Shown piece after piece: positions 7,551 to 14,727 of a stretch of 16,311 nucleotides of DNA. Both the position numbers and the translations under genes were made by a program. Numbering within the stretch: position 1 is the stretch's first letter; each line of letters starts with the position of its first letter. Below the pieces are notes generated by a model. That model made no database searches and was not told the origin of the DNA. It worked only from the letters and a program-made list of their open reading frames with translations. Source of the DNA: an uncultured Eubacterium sp. (GTDB lineage: Bacteria > Bacillota > Clostridia > Oscillospirales > Acutalibacteraceae); the NCBI GenBank assembly GCA_934512155.1, contig CAKSWS010000034.1, forward strand, positions 1 through 16,311, read 5' to 3'.

Positions 7551-7579
7551 AAAAAATAAACGGCTGAATAAATCAGCCG
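7551..7579 (-). terminator. Rho-independent terminator of the 6S RNA gene
   Basis: CGGCTGA (7561-7567) and TCAGCCG (7573-7579) form a hairpin with a 5-nt loop. Read on the minus strand it is followed by TTTATTTTTT (7560-7551), which suits termination of the leftward RNA. On the + strand it has a weaker T-run and could also back up the preceding terminator. Confidence 0.75.
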
Positions 7580-7590
7580 TAATTTTTAAT

Positions 7591-7793
7591 AATCCGCACA
7601 TCCGCCGACAGTCGAGAATAACCTGCCGTTAAAAGCAGGTGGGCTTTATCCGCCGTACTTCGTACTCCCAACATCCGCCAAAATTGTAAACAATAGGGGC
7701 GGGAGGTCTGCATACCCATAAAGCGAGTCTAAATCCCTAATTAAAAAGTGTTCGGGTTATTAAGACCATCGGTTGCCGAGATGCACAGACTGA
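7591..7793 (-). ncRNA. ssrS: 6S RNA (SsrS-like), RNA polymerase regulator
   Basis: 6S RNA mimics an open promoter and binds the sigma-A holoenzyme. This ~200-nt minus-strand RNA has the expected layout. Its two ends pair (7779-7791 with 7591-7603, 13 pairs including several G-U). The 3' third contains a CACCTGC...GCAGGT hairpin (7620-7642 region) followed by TGTCGGCGGATGTGCGG, which parallels the 'CACCU-hairpin-AGGGUUACAG...CGGCGGCAUCUCGG' end of E. coli 6S RNA. Its 5' end (GCATCTCGGCAACCGA) matches the corresponding 'GAUGUUCGCAAGCGGGC' side in layout. It has its own promoter (7801-7828) and terminator (7551-7579). The comparison to E. coli is from memory. SRP RNA, tmRNA and RNase P RNA were considered; their conserved motifs are absent. 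Confidence 0.72.
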
Positions 7794-7800
7794 AAACTAT

Positions 7801-7828
7801 ATTATATTTTATGCAATTTACTGTTCAA
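7801..7828 (-). promoter_or_regulatory. Sigma-A promoter of the 6S RNA gene
   Basis: Read on the minus strand: TTGAAC (7828-7823), 16 bp, TATAAT (7806-7801), giving a start near 7793. The -35 box overlaps the last codons and stop codon of the DUF1292 gene. Confidence 0.75.
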
Positions 7829-8144
7829 TATCCTCAGGGTCAAAGTATTCAACATCAAATTTATCTTCAACCATTTTCATAAGAATATCTGAAATTTCGT
7901 TGTATTCGTTTTCATCTTCAATTTCGGCAAGGTATTCTTCGCCGTTTTCTTCAAGTACTTTTAAAATAATCACTTCGTAATCTGCTTCAACAATTTCTTC
8001 CGCATCGTCGTGATATTCGGTAATTGCCACGTATGCGGCATCATCTGTTTCATATCTTTCAAGTAACTCAAACAGAATTTCATTTCCGTCATCATCTGTA
8101 ACAGAAAGAATATCCGGTTCATATAAGTCTTTTTCGTTATCCAT
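7818..8144 (-). CDS. DUF1292 family small acidic protein
   Basis: This 108-aa protein is very rich in Asp/Glu, with a 'DILSVTDDDGNEILFELLERYE..DDAAYVAITEY' core. That matches DUF1292, small cytosolic proteins widespread in Firmicutes whose role is unknown. No membrane segments or enzyme motifs are visible. Aromatic residues in alternating strand-like positions suggest a small beta-rich fold. The ATG is preceded by AAGGATG at ~9 bp, and a near-consensus promoter lies upstream (8176-8204). It is alone on the minus strand and directly upstream of the 6S RNA gene, whose promoter overlaps its stop codon, so readthrough from this gene could also feed 6S transcription. In many Firmicutes DUF1292 genes neighbour ruvX/yrzL-type genes; that context is not seen here. 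Confidence 0.85.
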   Translation of the reverse strand: MDNEKDLYEPDILSVTDDDGNEILFELLERYETDDAAYVAITEYHDDAEEIVEADYEVIILKVLEENGEEYLAEIEDENEYNEISDILMKMVEDKFDVEYFDPEDIEQ

Positions 8145-8175
8145 ATTGGGTTCACATCCTTTACAAATTACATTA

Positions 8176-8204
8176 ATTATAATATTTAATTACCTTTTCG
8201 TCAA
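8176..8204 (-). promoter_or_regulatory. Sigma-A promoter of the DUF1292 gene
   Basis: On the minus strand: TTGACG (8204-8199), a 17-bp spacer and TATAAT (8181-8176), 32 bp upstream of the DUF1292 start codon. It is divergent from the promoter at 8264-8291. Confidence 0.85.
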
Positions 8205-8263
8205 TATTAAATATCACCTTGTAAAAAATAAACAAAAAAAAATAAAAATGTTGAAAAAAACTA

Positions 8264-8291
8264 TTGACAAATCATAAATTTGTGGTATTAT
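8264..8291 (+). promoter_or_regulatory. Sigma-A promoter of the unassigned ~510-nt RNA
   Basis: A perfect TTGACA (8264-8269), a 16-bp spacer and TATTAT (8286-8291). Transcription would begin near 8298, and no conventional gene follows until after the terminator at 8777-8811. Confidence 0.8.
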
Positions 8292-8345
8292 AAAGATGAA
8301 CTTAGAGATAAGATTTAGGTTCAGAAAGGAAGGAGGCTTTGTCCC

Positions 8346-8393
8346 ATGGAATTAGAACCAGGTCAGACAAACGCCTGCAAAGTATTCGGGTAG
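8346..8393 (+). CDS. Possible 15-codon peptide ORF at the 5' end of the large RNA
   Basis: The ATG at 8346 follows a perfect AGGAGG (8331-8336) at 9 bp and opens MELEPGQTNACKVFG before TAG. It begins ~48 nt into the RNA, and its codons overlap the 5' arms of the predicted stems 8355-8359 and 8369-8377. Ribosomes translating it would therefore disturb the fold, as in leader-peptide control. No resemblance to a known peptide is recognised. The ribosome-site match is the only evidence that it is translated. Confidence 0.35.
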   Translation: MELEPGQTNACKVFG

Positions 8394-8647
8394 TGTAACG
8401 GATTCAGTACCGTCAGGATTTGCAGTATCGGCAAATAACGGGTACACGCTTTAAAAGCAATTTATAAAAGTTATGGCAGGAACCCACAAAAAGGAATACA
8501 CAGGCGTTTAAAATTGAATTTAACATAGATTGTGTATTTGTGTTACAGTCTTTCCTGCAAAGGCTTGAAGGTTATCTTCAAAAAACTGTTCAACGAATTG
8601 AACTAAATAAATTGATAATTCAATATTTAATTTTAAAAAATAAATAA

Positions 8648-8768
8648 AGAGGTACAGTCCAATGTGCTGACTAAAAGTTCAAATCTTTTTGTTACAGAGG
8701 TGGTTCCTATGTTAAGGAAATTCATTGTATCAAAAAAATATATTTGAGAGGTTAGTCCAATGTACTAA
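8648..8768 (+). repeat. Three tandem AGAGGT-hairpin units in the 3' part of the large RNA
   Basis: AGAGGT occurs at 8648, 8696 and 8747 (spacings 48 and 51 bp). Each copy is followed within a few bases by a small hairpin presenting ATGT in its loop. Unit 1 stem is CAGT/GCTG (8655-8658 with 8666-8669), unit 2 is TTCCT/AGGAA (8704-8708 with 8715-8719), and unit 3 is TTAGT/ACTAA (8752-8756 with 8764-8768). Units 1 and 3 share the identical 7-nt loop CCAATGT while their stems differ in a pairing-preserving way. Each ATG also lies 7-8 bp from AGAGG and opens a tiny ORF: ATG TGC TGA, MLRKFIVSKKYI (8709-8747), and ATG TAC TAA. Confidence 0.65.
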
Positions 8769-8776
8769 GTAATTAC

Positions 8777-8811
8777 AGGCTCTTCGCTTTTGCGAAGAGC
8801 CTTTTCATTTT
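8777..8811 (+). terminator. Rho-independent terminator of the large RNA
   Basis: A perfect 11-bp stem, AGGCTCTTCGC (8777-8787) with 8792-8802, has a TTTT loop and is followed by TTTCATTTT. It separates the RNA unit from uxaB. Confidence 0.9.
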
Positions 8812-8820
8812 CTAATATTA

Positions 8821-8848
8821 TTGATTTTATTTTTATTTATAGTATAAT
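8821..8848 (+). promoter_or_regulatory. Sigma-A promoter of uxaB-uxaA
   Basis: TTGATT (8821-8826), 16 bp, consensus TATAAT (8843-8848). The leader is short (~15-27 nt). No clear operator palindrome is seen between the promoter and the start codon. Confidence 0.7.
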
Positions 8849-8869
8849 GAATTTATCTTAAATATTTAT

Positions 8870-10333
8870 ATGGGGCTTTTCATGGAAAATATTTGTTCCT
8901 TTATTAAAAATGATTACTCAAAATTACCTGTTCGTGTATTACAATTCGGGCAGGGTAATTTTTTACGTGCTTTTGCAGATTGGATTATTGACAAGGCTAA
9001 CGCAAATGGTTTGTTTAACGGCAGTATTGTAATTGCTAAATCTACATCAAGAGGCTCTCTTGATAATTTTGTAAATCAAAACTATAATTACACGGTTGCC
9101 TGTAGGGGCAGAGATGCAAACGGCGTTGTTGAAGATTACAATATTGTGTCTTCTGTTAAATCGATTTACACTTGTACTCAGCAGTGGCAGGAATTGGTTG
9201 AAGTTGCTGTTTCAAACAGTTTGTCTGTTATTATTTCAAACACTACGGAAGCCGGAATTTGTTTTAATGACAAAGATGGTTTAAATAACCTGTCTTCCGT
9301 AACTTATCCTGGTAAATTGACTGCTCTTCTTTTTGAAAGATTTAAAAGCGGTAATGCAAATAAACTTCTTGTTTTACCAGTAGAATTAATTGAAGATAAT
9401 GGCACAACATTAAAAAATTGTATTCTAAAATATATTGATTTATGGTCATTAGGAAATGGATTTGCCGATTATGTTAATTCTTCTTGTTGCTTTGCCAATA
9501 CATTGGTTGACAGAATCGTAACAGGTTTTCCTGATGATAATAATGAAATTTGTGCAAAATTAGGCTATAGTGATGATTTAACAGTTGCCTGCGAACCTTA
9601 TTTTTCTTGGATAATTCAATGCGGTGAAGTTTTTAAACCTTTGTTTCCTATGGATAAAATTCACGGCGGCATTAAATGGGTAAGCGATATTAAGCCTTAT
9701 CGTGAAAGAAAGGTTAAAATTTTAAACGGCGCTCATACTGTGTCAGTATTGTCTGCATATTTGGCAGGGTTTGATATTGTTCGTGATATGATGCATGATG
9801 AAACTTATTTTAAATTTATAAATTCCGTTTTACAAAATGAAATTATGAAAACAATCAATCTTCCTCAAGATGAATTAATGCAATTTGCGTCAAGTGTATT
9901 TGAAAGATTTGATAACCCGTTTATTGACCATAAATTGCTTGATATTTCTTTGAATTCCGTTTCTAAATTTGCTGCAAGGTGTTTGCCATCTTTAATTGAA
10001 TACTACAATAAATTTAATGTTGCTCCAAAGCTTTTATGTTTCGGCTTTGCTTCTTTAATTAAATTTTATTGCGGCAATTATGAAAACGGTGAATTTTATG
10101 GCAAAAGAGAACAGGGTAAATATGTAATAAAAGATAATTCAAATGTTTTAAATTATTTTCAAAATGCATATAAAACCGATGATGTAGTAAAAGTAATTCT
10201 TGAAAATGAAGATTTTTGGGGCGTAAATTTAGCTCAAAATATAGATATTTACAGTTGTGTTAAACACTGCTTTGATTTGATTGAAAAAAATTCAATGCAA
10301 AATGCTTTAGAATTGGTACTTGATAATGAATAA
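8870..10333 (+). CDS. uxaB: Tagaturonate reductase (altronate oxidoreductase)
   Basis: This enzyme reduces D-tagaturonate to D-altronate with NADH in the galacturonate branch of hexuronate catabolism. The 487-aa length is close to E. coli UxaB. N-terminal Rossmann motif 'VLQFGQGNFLRAFADWIIDKAN' (~23-44, broken here by two conservative changes), 'ISNTTEAGI' (~122-130), and the active-site region 'KVKILNGAHTVSVLSAYLAG' (~282-301) are characteristic of the mannitol dehydrogenase/UxaB family. UxaB rather than fructuronate reductase UxuB is inferred from the altronate dehydratase gene that follows with overlap. The start is uncertain: ATG 8870 has no ribosome site, and in-frame ATG 8882 has only a weak GGGG upstream. 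Own promoter; first gene of a two-gene operon. Confidence 0.9.
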   Translation: MGLFMENICSFIKNDYSKLPVRVLQFGQGNFLRAFADWIIDKANANGLFNGSIVIAKSTSRGSLDNFVNQNYNYTVACRGRDANGVVEDYNIVSSVKSIYTCTQQWQELVEVAVSNSLSVIISNTTEAGICFNDKDGLNNLSSVTYPGKLTALLFERFKSGNANKLLVLPVELIEDNGTTLKNCILKYIDLWSLGNGFADYVNSSCCFANTLVDRIVTGFPDDNNEICAKLGYSDDLTVACEPYFSWIIQCGEVFKPLFPMDKIHGGIKWVSDIKPYRERKVKILNGAHTVSVLSAYLAGFDIVRDMMHDETYFKFINSVLQNEIMKTINLPQDELMQFASSVFERFDNPFIDHKLLDISLNSVSKFAARCLPSLIEYYNKFNVAPKLLCFGFASLIKFYCGNYENGEFYGKREQGKYVIKDNSNVLNYFQNAYKTDDVVKVILENEDFWGVNLAQNIDIYSCVKHCFDLIEKNSMQNALELVLDNE

Positions 10334-11798
10334 TATTTTTAAAATTAACGAAAAAGATAATGTTGCTGTTGCTTTATGCGATTTGGAAAAAGGTTACTCG
10401 GAAAACGGAATAACATTAGCCGATGATGTTCCTTTTGGCCATAAAATTCTTTTAGCGGATATTAAATCAGGTGATTCTGTAATTAAATACGGTTACAAAA
10501 TCGGAACAGTAACAGAAAATTTAAAGGCAGGAAGTTATATTCATTCTCACAATTTAAAAACATCTTTAAAGGAAAATGAAAATTATATTTATAATCCGGA
10601 AAATAATATTTATTCTTATAGTAAGTCAAATATAACGTTTAAGGGTTATATTAGGGAAAACGGTGATGTTGGTATTCGTAATGACTTGTGGATAATACCA
10701 ACCGTTGGCTGCGTTAATAAAACCTGTGAAAAATTAGGGAAAATAGCAAAATCAATGATTTCTTCTAATTGTACAGGCGTTAAGGTGATTACTCATCCGT
10801 ACGGTTGTTCTCAAATGGGAGATGACCAACTAAATACGCAAAAAATTCTTGCTTCGCTTGTAAACCACGGTAATGCCGGCGGCGTGCTTGTGGTTTCGTT
10901 GGGATGCGAGAATAATAACTCGGCTGTATTTAAACCTTTTCTTGGGAATATTAATGAAAACAGGGTAAAATTTCTTGTAACTCAAAATGTTAATGACGAA
11001 ATTGAAATCGGAACTTCTTTATTGAAACAGCTTTTTAGTTATATTAATACATTTGAAAAAACAGATGTGTCTATTGAGAAATTAACAGTAGGGTTTAAGT
11101 GTGGCGGTTCAGATGCTTTTTCAGGTATTACGGCAAATGCCCTTTGCGGAAAATTAACAGATAGACTTTGTGGATTTGGAGCGAAAACTATTTTAACCGA
11201 AGTTCCTGAAATGTTTGGAGCGGAACAACTATTAATGAACAGATGTCAAAATCAAGAAGTATTTGATAAGACTGTTAAAATGATTAATGGTTTTAAAGGG
11301 TACTTTGTAAGCCACGGTCAAACAGTTTATGAAAATCCCTCTCCCGGCAATAAAGCAGGTGGCATAACAACCCTTGAAGAAAAAAGTTTGGGCTGCGTTC
11401 AAAAAGGCGGCAGTGCTGTTATTACAGATGTACTTGAATATGGCGGGCATTGCCGTAAATCAGGTTTAAGTTTGTTAACAGGTCCCGGTAATGATATTGT
11501 TTCAACAACTAATTTGGCGGCGGTCGGCGCTCATATTATTCTGTTTACAACCGGTAGGGGAACTCCTCTCGGTTCAGTTGTGCCTACTGTAAAAATTTCT
11601 TCAAATACTTCTCTTTTTGAAAGAAAACAAAATTGGATAGATTTTAACGCAGGTAATCTTATTGCTTCTAATGATTTTGAAAGTGAAACTGAAAACTTGT
11701 TTTCATTTGTTTTAAAAGTTGCTTCCGGCAGTAAAACAAAAAACGAAATAAACGGTTACAGTGAAATAGCTGTGTTTAAAGATGGAGTTACAATGTAA
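10326..11798 (+). CDS. uxaA: Altronate dehydratase
   Basis: This dehydratase converts D-altronate to 2-keto-3-deoxygluconate, the step after UxaB. The protein (490 aa; E. coli UxaA 495) has an N-terminal SAF-like domain (~1-95, 'GHKILLADIKSGDSVIKYGYKIG'). The large UxaA/GarD catalytic domain follows, with 'RNDLWIIPTVGCVNKT', 'THPYGCSQMGDDQ', 'GGVLVVSLGCENNN', 'FKCGGSDAFSGITAN' and 'TGRGTPLGSVVPTVKISSN'. Its conserved cysteines and histidines fit an Fe2+-dependent enzyme. I take ATG 10326, which overlaps the uxaB stop by 8 bp, rather than the TTG at 10320. No terminator is visible before the valS leader promoter 16 bp downstream. KDG kinase, KDPG aldolase and uronate isomerase are not in the window. 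Confidence 0.93.
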   Translation: MNNIFKINEKDNVAVALCDLEKGYSENGITLADDVPFGHKILLADIKSGDSVIKYGYKIGTVTENLKAGSYIHSHNLKTSLKENENYIYNPENNIYSYSKSNITFKGYIRENGDVGIRNDLWIIPTVGCVNKTCEKLGKIAKSMISSNCTGVKVITHPYGCSQMGDDQLNTQKILASLVNHGNAGGVLVVSLGCENNNSAVFKPFLGNINENRVKFLVTQNVNDEIEIGTSLLKQLFSYINTFEKTDVSIEKLTVGFKCGGSDAFSGITANALCGKLTDRLCGFGAKTILTEVPEMFGAEQLLMNRCQNQEVFDKTVKMINGFKGYFVSHGQTVYENPSPGNKAGGITTLEEKSLGCVQKGGSAVITDVLEYGGHCRKSGLSLLTGPGNDIVSTTNLAAVGAHIILFTTGRGTPLGSVVPTVKISSNTSLFERKQNWIDFNAGNLIASNDFESETENLFSFVLKVASGSKTKNEINGYSEIAVFKDGVTM

Positions 11799-11813
11799 TT
11801 GTCATTCAATAAC

Positions 11814-11842
11814 TTGACAAGAACGGCGATTTTTGATAATAT
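11814..11842 (+). promoter_or_regulatory. Promoter of the valS T-box leader
   Basis: TTGACA (11814-11819), a 17-bp spacer and TAATAT (11837-11842); GATAAT at 15 bp is an alternative -10. It lies 16 bp after the uxaA stop. Confidence 0.65.
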
Positions 11843-11848
11843 AACTTC

Positions 11849-12081
11849 ATATTGAACGACTGAGAAAAAGAGGAGTATTTTATTTTCTTTTTTCAGAGAG
11901 CAGGCGGTTGGTGCAAGCCTGTAAAAGAGGTAAAAAAAGGTAGCTTTTGAGTCGGCAGGGTGAAATAAAGTAGCCTTGTCCGTATATCTGCGTTAAAGAT
12001 TTAAGTGGCACGTTTTGCGTGCAATATGAGTGGTACCACGGAATTAATGCTTTCGCCTCATTGTTTGGCGAAGGCTTTTTT
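11849..12081 (+). promoter_or_regulatory. T-box leader controlling valS
   Basis: T-box leaders sense uncharged tRNA and switch between antiterminator and terminator. Visible parts are AGTA (11874-11877, the loop-E strand of the specifier loop), AGAGAGCAGGCGGTTGGTGCAAGCCTG (split here: the AG-rich bulge, then CAGGC 11901-11905 paired with GCCTG 11917-11921), stem III GCACG/CGTGC (12008-12022), the T-box core TGGTACCACGG (12031-12041), and a terminator (12049-12081). The UGGU of the core would pair with an ACCA 3' end, fitting a tRNA with discriminator A such as tRNA-Val. The specifier probably lies in 11960-11972; the only well-placed valine codon is GTA (11970-11972), but its position relative to GAA is unusual. 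Confidence 0.88.
12049..12081 (+). terminator. T-box-regulated terminator before valS
   Basis: GCTTTCGCC (12049-12057) pairs with GGCGAAGGC (12067-12075; nine pairs, one G-U) around a 9-nt loop and is followed by six T's. Its 5' arm overlaps the sequence used by the antiterminator. Confidence 0.88.
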
Positions 12082-12102
12082 ATTTGTTTAGGAGATGAAA
12101 AA

Positions 12103-14727
12103 ATGGCAAAAGAACTTGCAAAACAGTATGACCCTTCAGAGGTTGAAGACCGTACTTATAAATTTTGGTGTGATAACAAGTATTTTCATGCCGAAGTTAA
12201 TCAAAAGAAAAAACCATACACCATCGTAATTCCTCCTCCGAATATTACAGGGCAGCTTCATATGGGTCATGCCCTTGATAATACTTTGCAGGATATTTTA
12301 ATCAGATGGAGAAGAATGCAGGGATACGAAGCATTATGGCTTCCCGGTACAGACCATGCCTCCATTGCCACTGAGGCAAAAATTGTTGAAGCAATGAGAG
12401 CTGAAGGTATTACAAAAGAAGATATCGGCAGAGACGGATTTCTTGAGCGTGCCTGGGATTGGAAAGATAAATACGGCTCAAGAATAATAGAACAGTTAAA
12501 GAAAATGGGTTCTTCCTGTGATTGGGACAGAGAACGCTTTACTCTTGATGAGGGTTGTTCTGAGGCTGTTAAAGAAGTATTTGTAAATCTTTATAATAAA
12601 GGTTTAATTTATCAGGGCAAAAGAATGGTAAACTGGTGTCCTCATTGTAAAACCACTATTTCAGATGCCGAAGTTGAATATGAAGACCAAGCAGGTCATT
12701 TTTGGCATCTTCGTTATCCTTTTGTTGACGGCAGCGGTTACCTTGAACTTGCTACAACACGTCCTGAAACTTTGCTTGGAGATACTGCTGTGGCAGTTAA
12801 TCCAAATGATGACAGATATAAGGATTTAGTCGGCAAAATGCTTGATTTGCCTATTGTTCACCGTCAAATTCCAGTTATTGCAGATGAATATGTAGATGTT
12901 GAATTTGGAACAGGTGTAGTTAAAATCACTCCTGCTCACGACCCTAACGACTATGAAGTAGGATTAAGACATAATCTTGAAATAATTGATGTAATGACAG
13001 ACGACGGTCATATTGCCGACGGTTGGGGTAAATACTCCGGAATGGACAGATATGAGTGCCGTACTGAAATCGTTAAAGATTTGGAAGCAGAGGGTGCTTT
13101 AATTGAAATTGAAGATTACAGCCATAATGTAGGCACTTGTTATCGCTGCCACACTTCTATTGAACCAAGACTTTCAAAGCAATGGTTTGTAAAAATGGAA
13201 CCTCTTGCAAAGCCTGCCATTGATGTTGTTAAAAACGGTGAAGTAAAATTCGTTCCTGAAAGATTTGATAAAATTTATTATCATTGGATGGAAAATATTA
13301 AGGATTGGTGCATTTCCCGTCAGCTTTGGTGGGGACATCGAATCCCGGCTTATTATTGTCAAGACTGCGGCGAGGTAATGGTTTCAAAAGATGCCGTTCA
13401 TAAATGTACAAAATGCGGCAGTGAAAATGTTGTTCAAGACCCTGATACTCTTGATACATGGTTCTCTTCTGCTCTTTGGCCGTTTTCTACTCTCGGCTAT
13501 CCTGAAAAAACAAAAGAGCTTGAATATTTTTATCCAACAAGTACTCTTGTAACCGGCTATGATATTATTTTCTTCTGGGTTGCAAGAATGATTTTCTCAG
13601 GTGTAGAACATATGGGCAAAGTTCCGTTTAATACAGTCTTTATTCACGGTATTGTAAGGGATGCTCAAGGCAGAAAAATGAGTAAATCTCTCGGTAACGG
13701 TATTGATCCGCTTCTTGTTATCAATGAATACGGTGCAGATGCATTAAGATTTACCCTTGCAACAGGTAATTCTCCTGGAAATGATATGCGTTTTTCTGAT
13801 GACCGTGTTAAAGCTTCACGAAATTTTGCAAATAAACTTTGGAATGCTGCTCGTTTTGTTCTTATGTATTTAGGTGAGGACTATAAATATAACGGTCTTC
13901 CTTCAGATTTGGCCATTGAAGATAAATGGATTATCAGCAAGGTAAACACTCTTGCAAAGGATGTAACGGAAAATCTTGAAAAATTTGAACTTGGCATTGC
14001 TGTTCAAAAACTTTATGATTTTATTTGGGATGTATTTTGCGATTGGTACATTGAAATTTCTAAAATCAGGCTTCAAAGCGGTGAGGGTGCGGAAACTGCA
14101 AAAGCAGTTTTGGTTTATGTATTAACCGATATTTTAAAACTTCTTCATCCTTTTATGCCTTTTATTACCGAGGAAATTTATCAGGCTATTCCTCATACAG
14201 ATGAATCTATTATGATTTCAAAATGGGTTGAATATGATAAAACTCTTAATTTCACCGCTGATGAAACAGAAATGGAAAGAATCATGACGGCAATTAAGGG
14301 CGTTAGAAATCGCCGTGGCGAAATGAATATTCCTCCAAGTAAAAAGGCAACTGTTTATGTTGAAACACAGTATGAATCAACATTTAATACAGGTGTTGAA
14401 TTTATTAAGCGCCTTGCGTCAGCAAACAGCGTTGTGGTTTCTTCTTCTTTTGAGGATTTAGGCAATACTGTTACTGTTATTACAGATGATGCTAAAATCT
14501 ATATTCCTTTGGGTGAGCTTGTGGATTTTGAGGCTGAAAGGAAACGTCTTGAAAAGGAAATGGCTGCTGCACAGGATAAACTTGATTTTATTAATAAAAA
14601 ACTCAGTAATCCCGGTTTTGTAAACAAGGCACCCGAAAAGGTTGTTTCACAAAACAGGGAAGACGCTGCAAAACTTGAAGAAAAAATTGCAAACATTAAA
14701 AATTCTATTGACTCATTAGGTAAATAA
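12103..14727 (+). CDS. valS: Valyl-tRNA synthetase
   Basis: A class I aminoacyl-tRNA synthetase that charges tRNA-Val and edits misactivated threonine; cytosolic. The 874-aa protein has the HIGH motif as HMGH (53-56, in '[17 protein letters not shown]') and KMSKS at 525-529 ('[11 protein letters not shown]'). It also has the editing insert ('[19 protein letters not shown]'), cysteine pairs typical of zinc-binding inserts ('WCPHC', 'CQDCGE...CTKCGSE'), and a C-terminal coiled coil (~800-874). The start at 12103 has AGGAG (12090-12094) at 8 bp. The longer frame from 12019 would read through the T-box terminator and is rejected. It is regulated by the upstream T-box. The folC frame starts directly after its stop codon (TAA-ATG). 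Confidence 0.97.
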   Translation: MAKELAKQYDPSEVEDRTYKFWCDNKYFHAEVNQKKKPYTIVIPPPNITGQLHMGHALDNTLQDILIRWRRMQGYEALWLPGTDHASIATEAKIVEAMRAEGITKEDIGRDGFLERAWDWKDKYGSRIIEQLKKMGSSCDWDRERFTLDEGCSEAVKEVFVNLYNKGLIYQGKRMVNWCPHCKTTISDAEVEYEDQAGHFWHLRYPFVDGSGYLELATTRPETLLGDTAVAVNPNDDRYKDLVGKMLDLPIVHRQIPVIADEYVDVEFGTGVVKITPAHDPNDYEVGLRHNLEIIDVMTDDGHIADGWGKYSGMDRYECRTEIVKDLEAEGALIEIEDYSHNVGTCYRCHTSIEPRLSKQWFVKMEPLAKPAIDVVKNGEVKFVPERFDKIYYHWMENIKDWCISRQLWWGHRIPAYYCQDCGEVMVSKDAVHKCTKCGSENVVQDPDTLDTWFSSALWPFSTLGYPEKTKELEYFYPTSTLVTGYDIIFFWVARMIFSGVEHMGKVPFNTVFIHGIVRDAQGRKMSKSLGNGIDPLLVINEYGADALRFTLATGNSPGNDMRFSDDRVKASRNFANKLWNAARFVLMYLGEDYKYNGLPSDLAIEDKWIISKVNTLAKDVTENLEKFELGIAVQKLYDFIWDVFCDWYIEISKIRLQSGEGAETAKAVLVYVLTDILKLLHPFMPFITEEIYQAIPHTDESIMISKWVEYDKTLNFTADETEMERIMTAIKGVRNRRGEMNIPPSKKATVYVETQYESTFNTGVEFIKRLASANSVVVSSSFEDLGNTVTVITDDAKIYIPLGELVDFEAERKRLEKEMAAAQDKLDFINKKLSNPGFVNKAPEKVVSQNREDAAKLEEKIANIKNSIDSLGK

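Larger units (their letters stand above)
8298..8811 (+). ncRNA. Candidate large structured RNA of unknown family
   Basis: This independent transcription unit runs from promoter 8264-8291 to terminator 8777-8811 and contains no ORF above 15 codons with a ribosome site. It carries many complementary segments. AAACGCCTG (8369-8377) pairs with CAGGCGTTT (8501-8509). Inside it, GTGTA (8393-8397) pairs with TACAC (8443-8447), enclosing hairpins 8398-8413 and 8418-8436, followed by 8448-8458. GGTTC (8318-8322) pairs with GAACC (8355-8359). Downstream are hairpins TTGAAG/CTTCAA (~8564-8580), GTTCAA/TTGAAC (~8587-8602) and three repeated units (8648-8768). AATACACA (8495-8502) also matches TGTGTATT (8531-8538), and GCAGGAA (8476-8482) matches TTCCTGC (8552-8558), so alternative folds or a pseudoknot are possible. 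I do not recognise the family; large Firmicute RNAs such as ROOL or OLE are candidates only by size. Confidence 0.65.

Noticed and set aside
8363..8455. Open stretch in another frame containing VTDSVPSGFAVSANNGYTL
   Set aside because: It has no start codon with a ribosome site and is short; the same bases form nested hairpins.
8473..8511. 12-codon ORF MAGTHKKEYTGV inside the large RNA
   Set aside because: There is no ribosome site upstream and it overlaps a perfect long-range helix, so structure explains the sequence better.
8564..8768. Repeats suggestive of a CRISPR array
   Set aside because: The repeated units are short (about 20 bp), imperfect and explained by covarying hairpins; no array of identical repeats or cas genes is present.
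8298..8811. tmRNA or RNase P RNA as the identity of the large RNA
   Set aside because: No tRNA-like ends, CCA-type 3' end or tag ORF ending in ALAA, and none of the conserved RNase P core motifs (such as GAGGAAAGUCC or ACAGAAA) are visible.
11799..11820. Inverted repeat TTGTCA/TGACAA after uxaA
   Set aside because: The stem is only 6 bp with no T-run, and the 3' arm is the -35 box of the valS promoter; not convincing as a terminator or operator.
12019..12102. N-terminal extension of valS by 28 codons
   Set aside because: It would be translated through the T-box core and terminator hairpin and lacks a ribosome site; AGGAG directly precedes the ATG at 12103.
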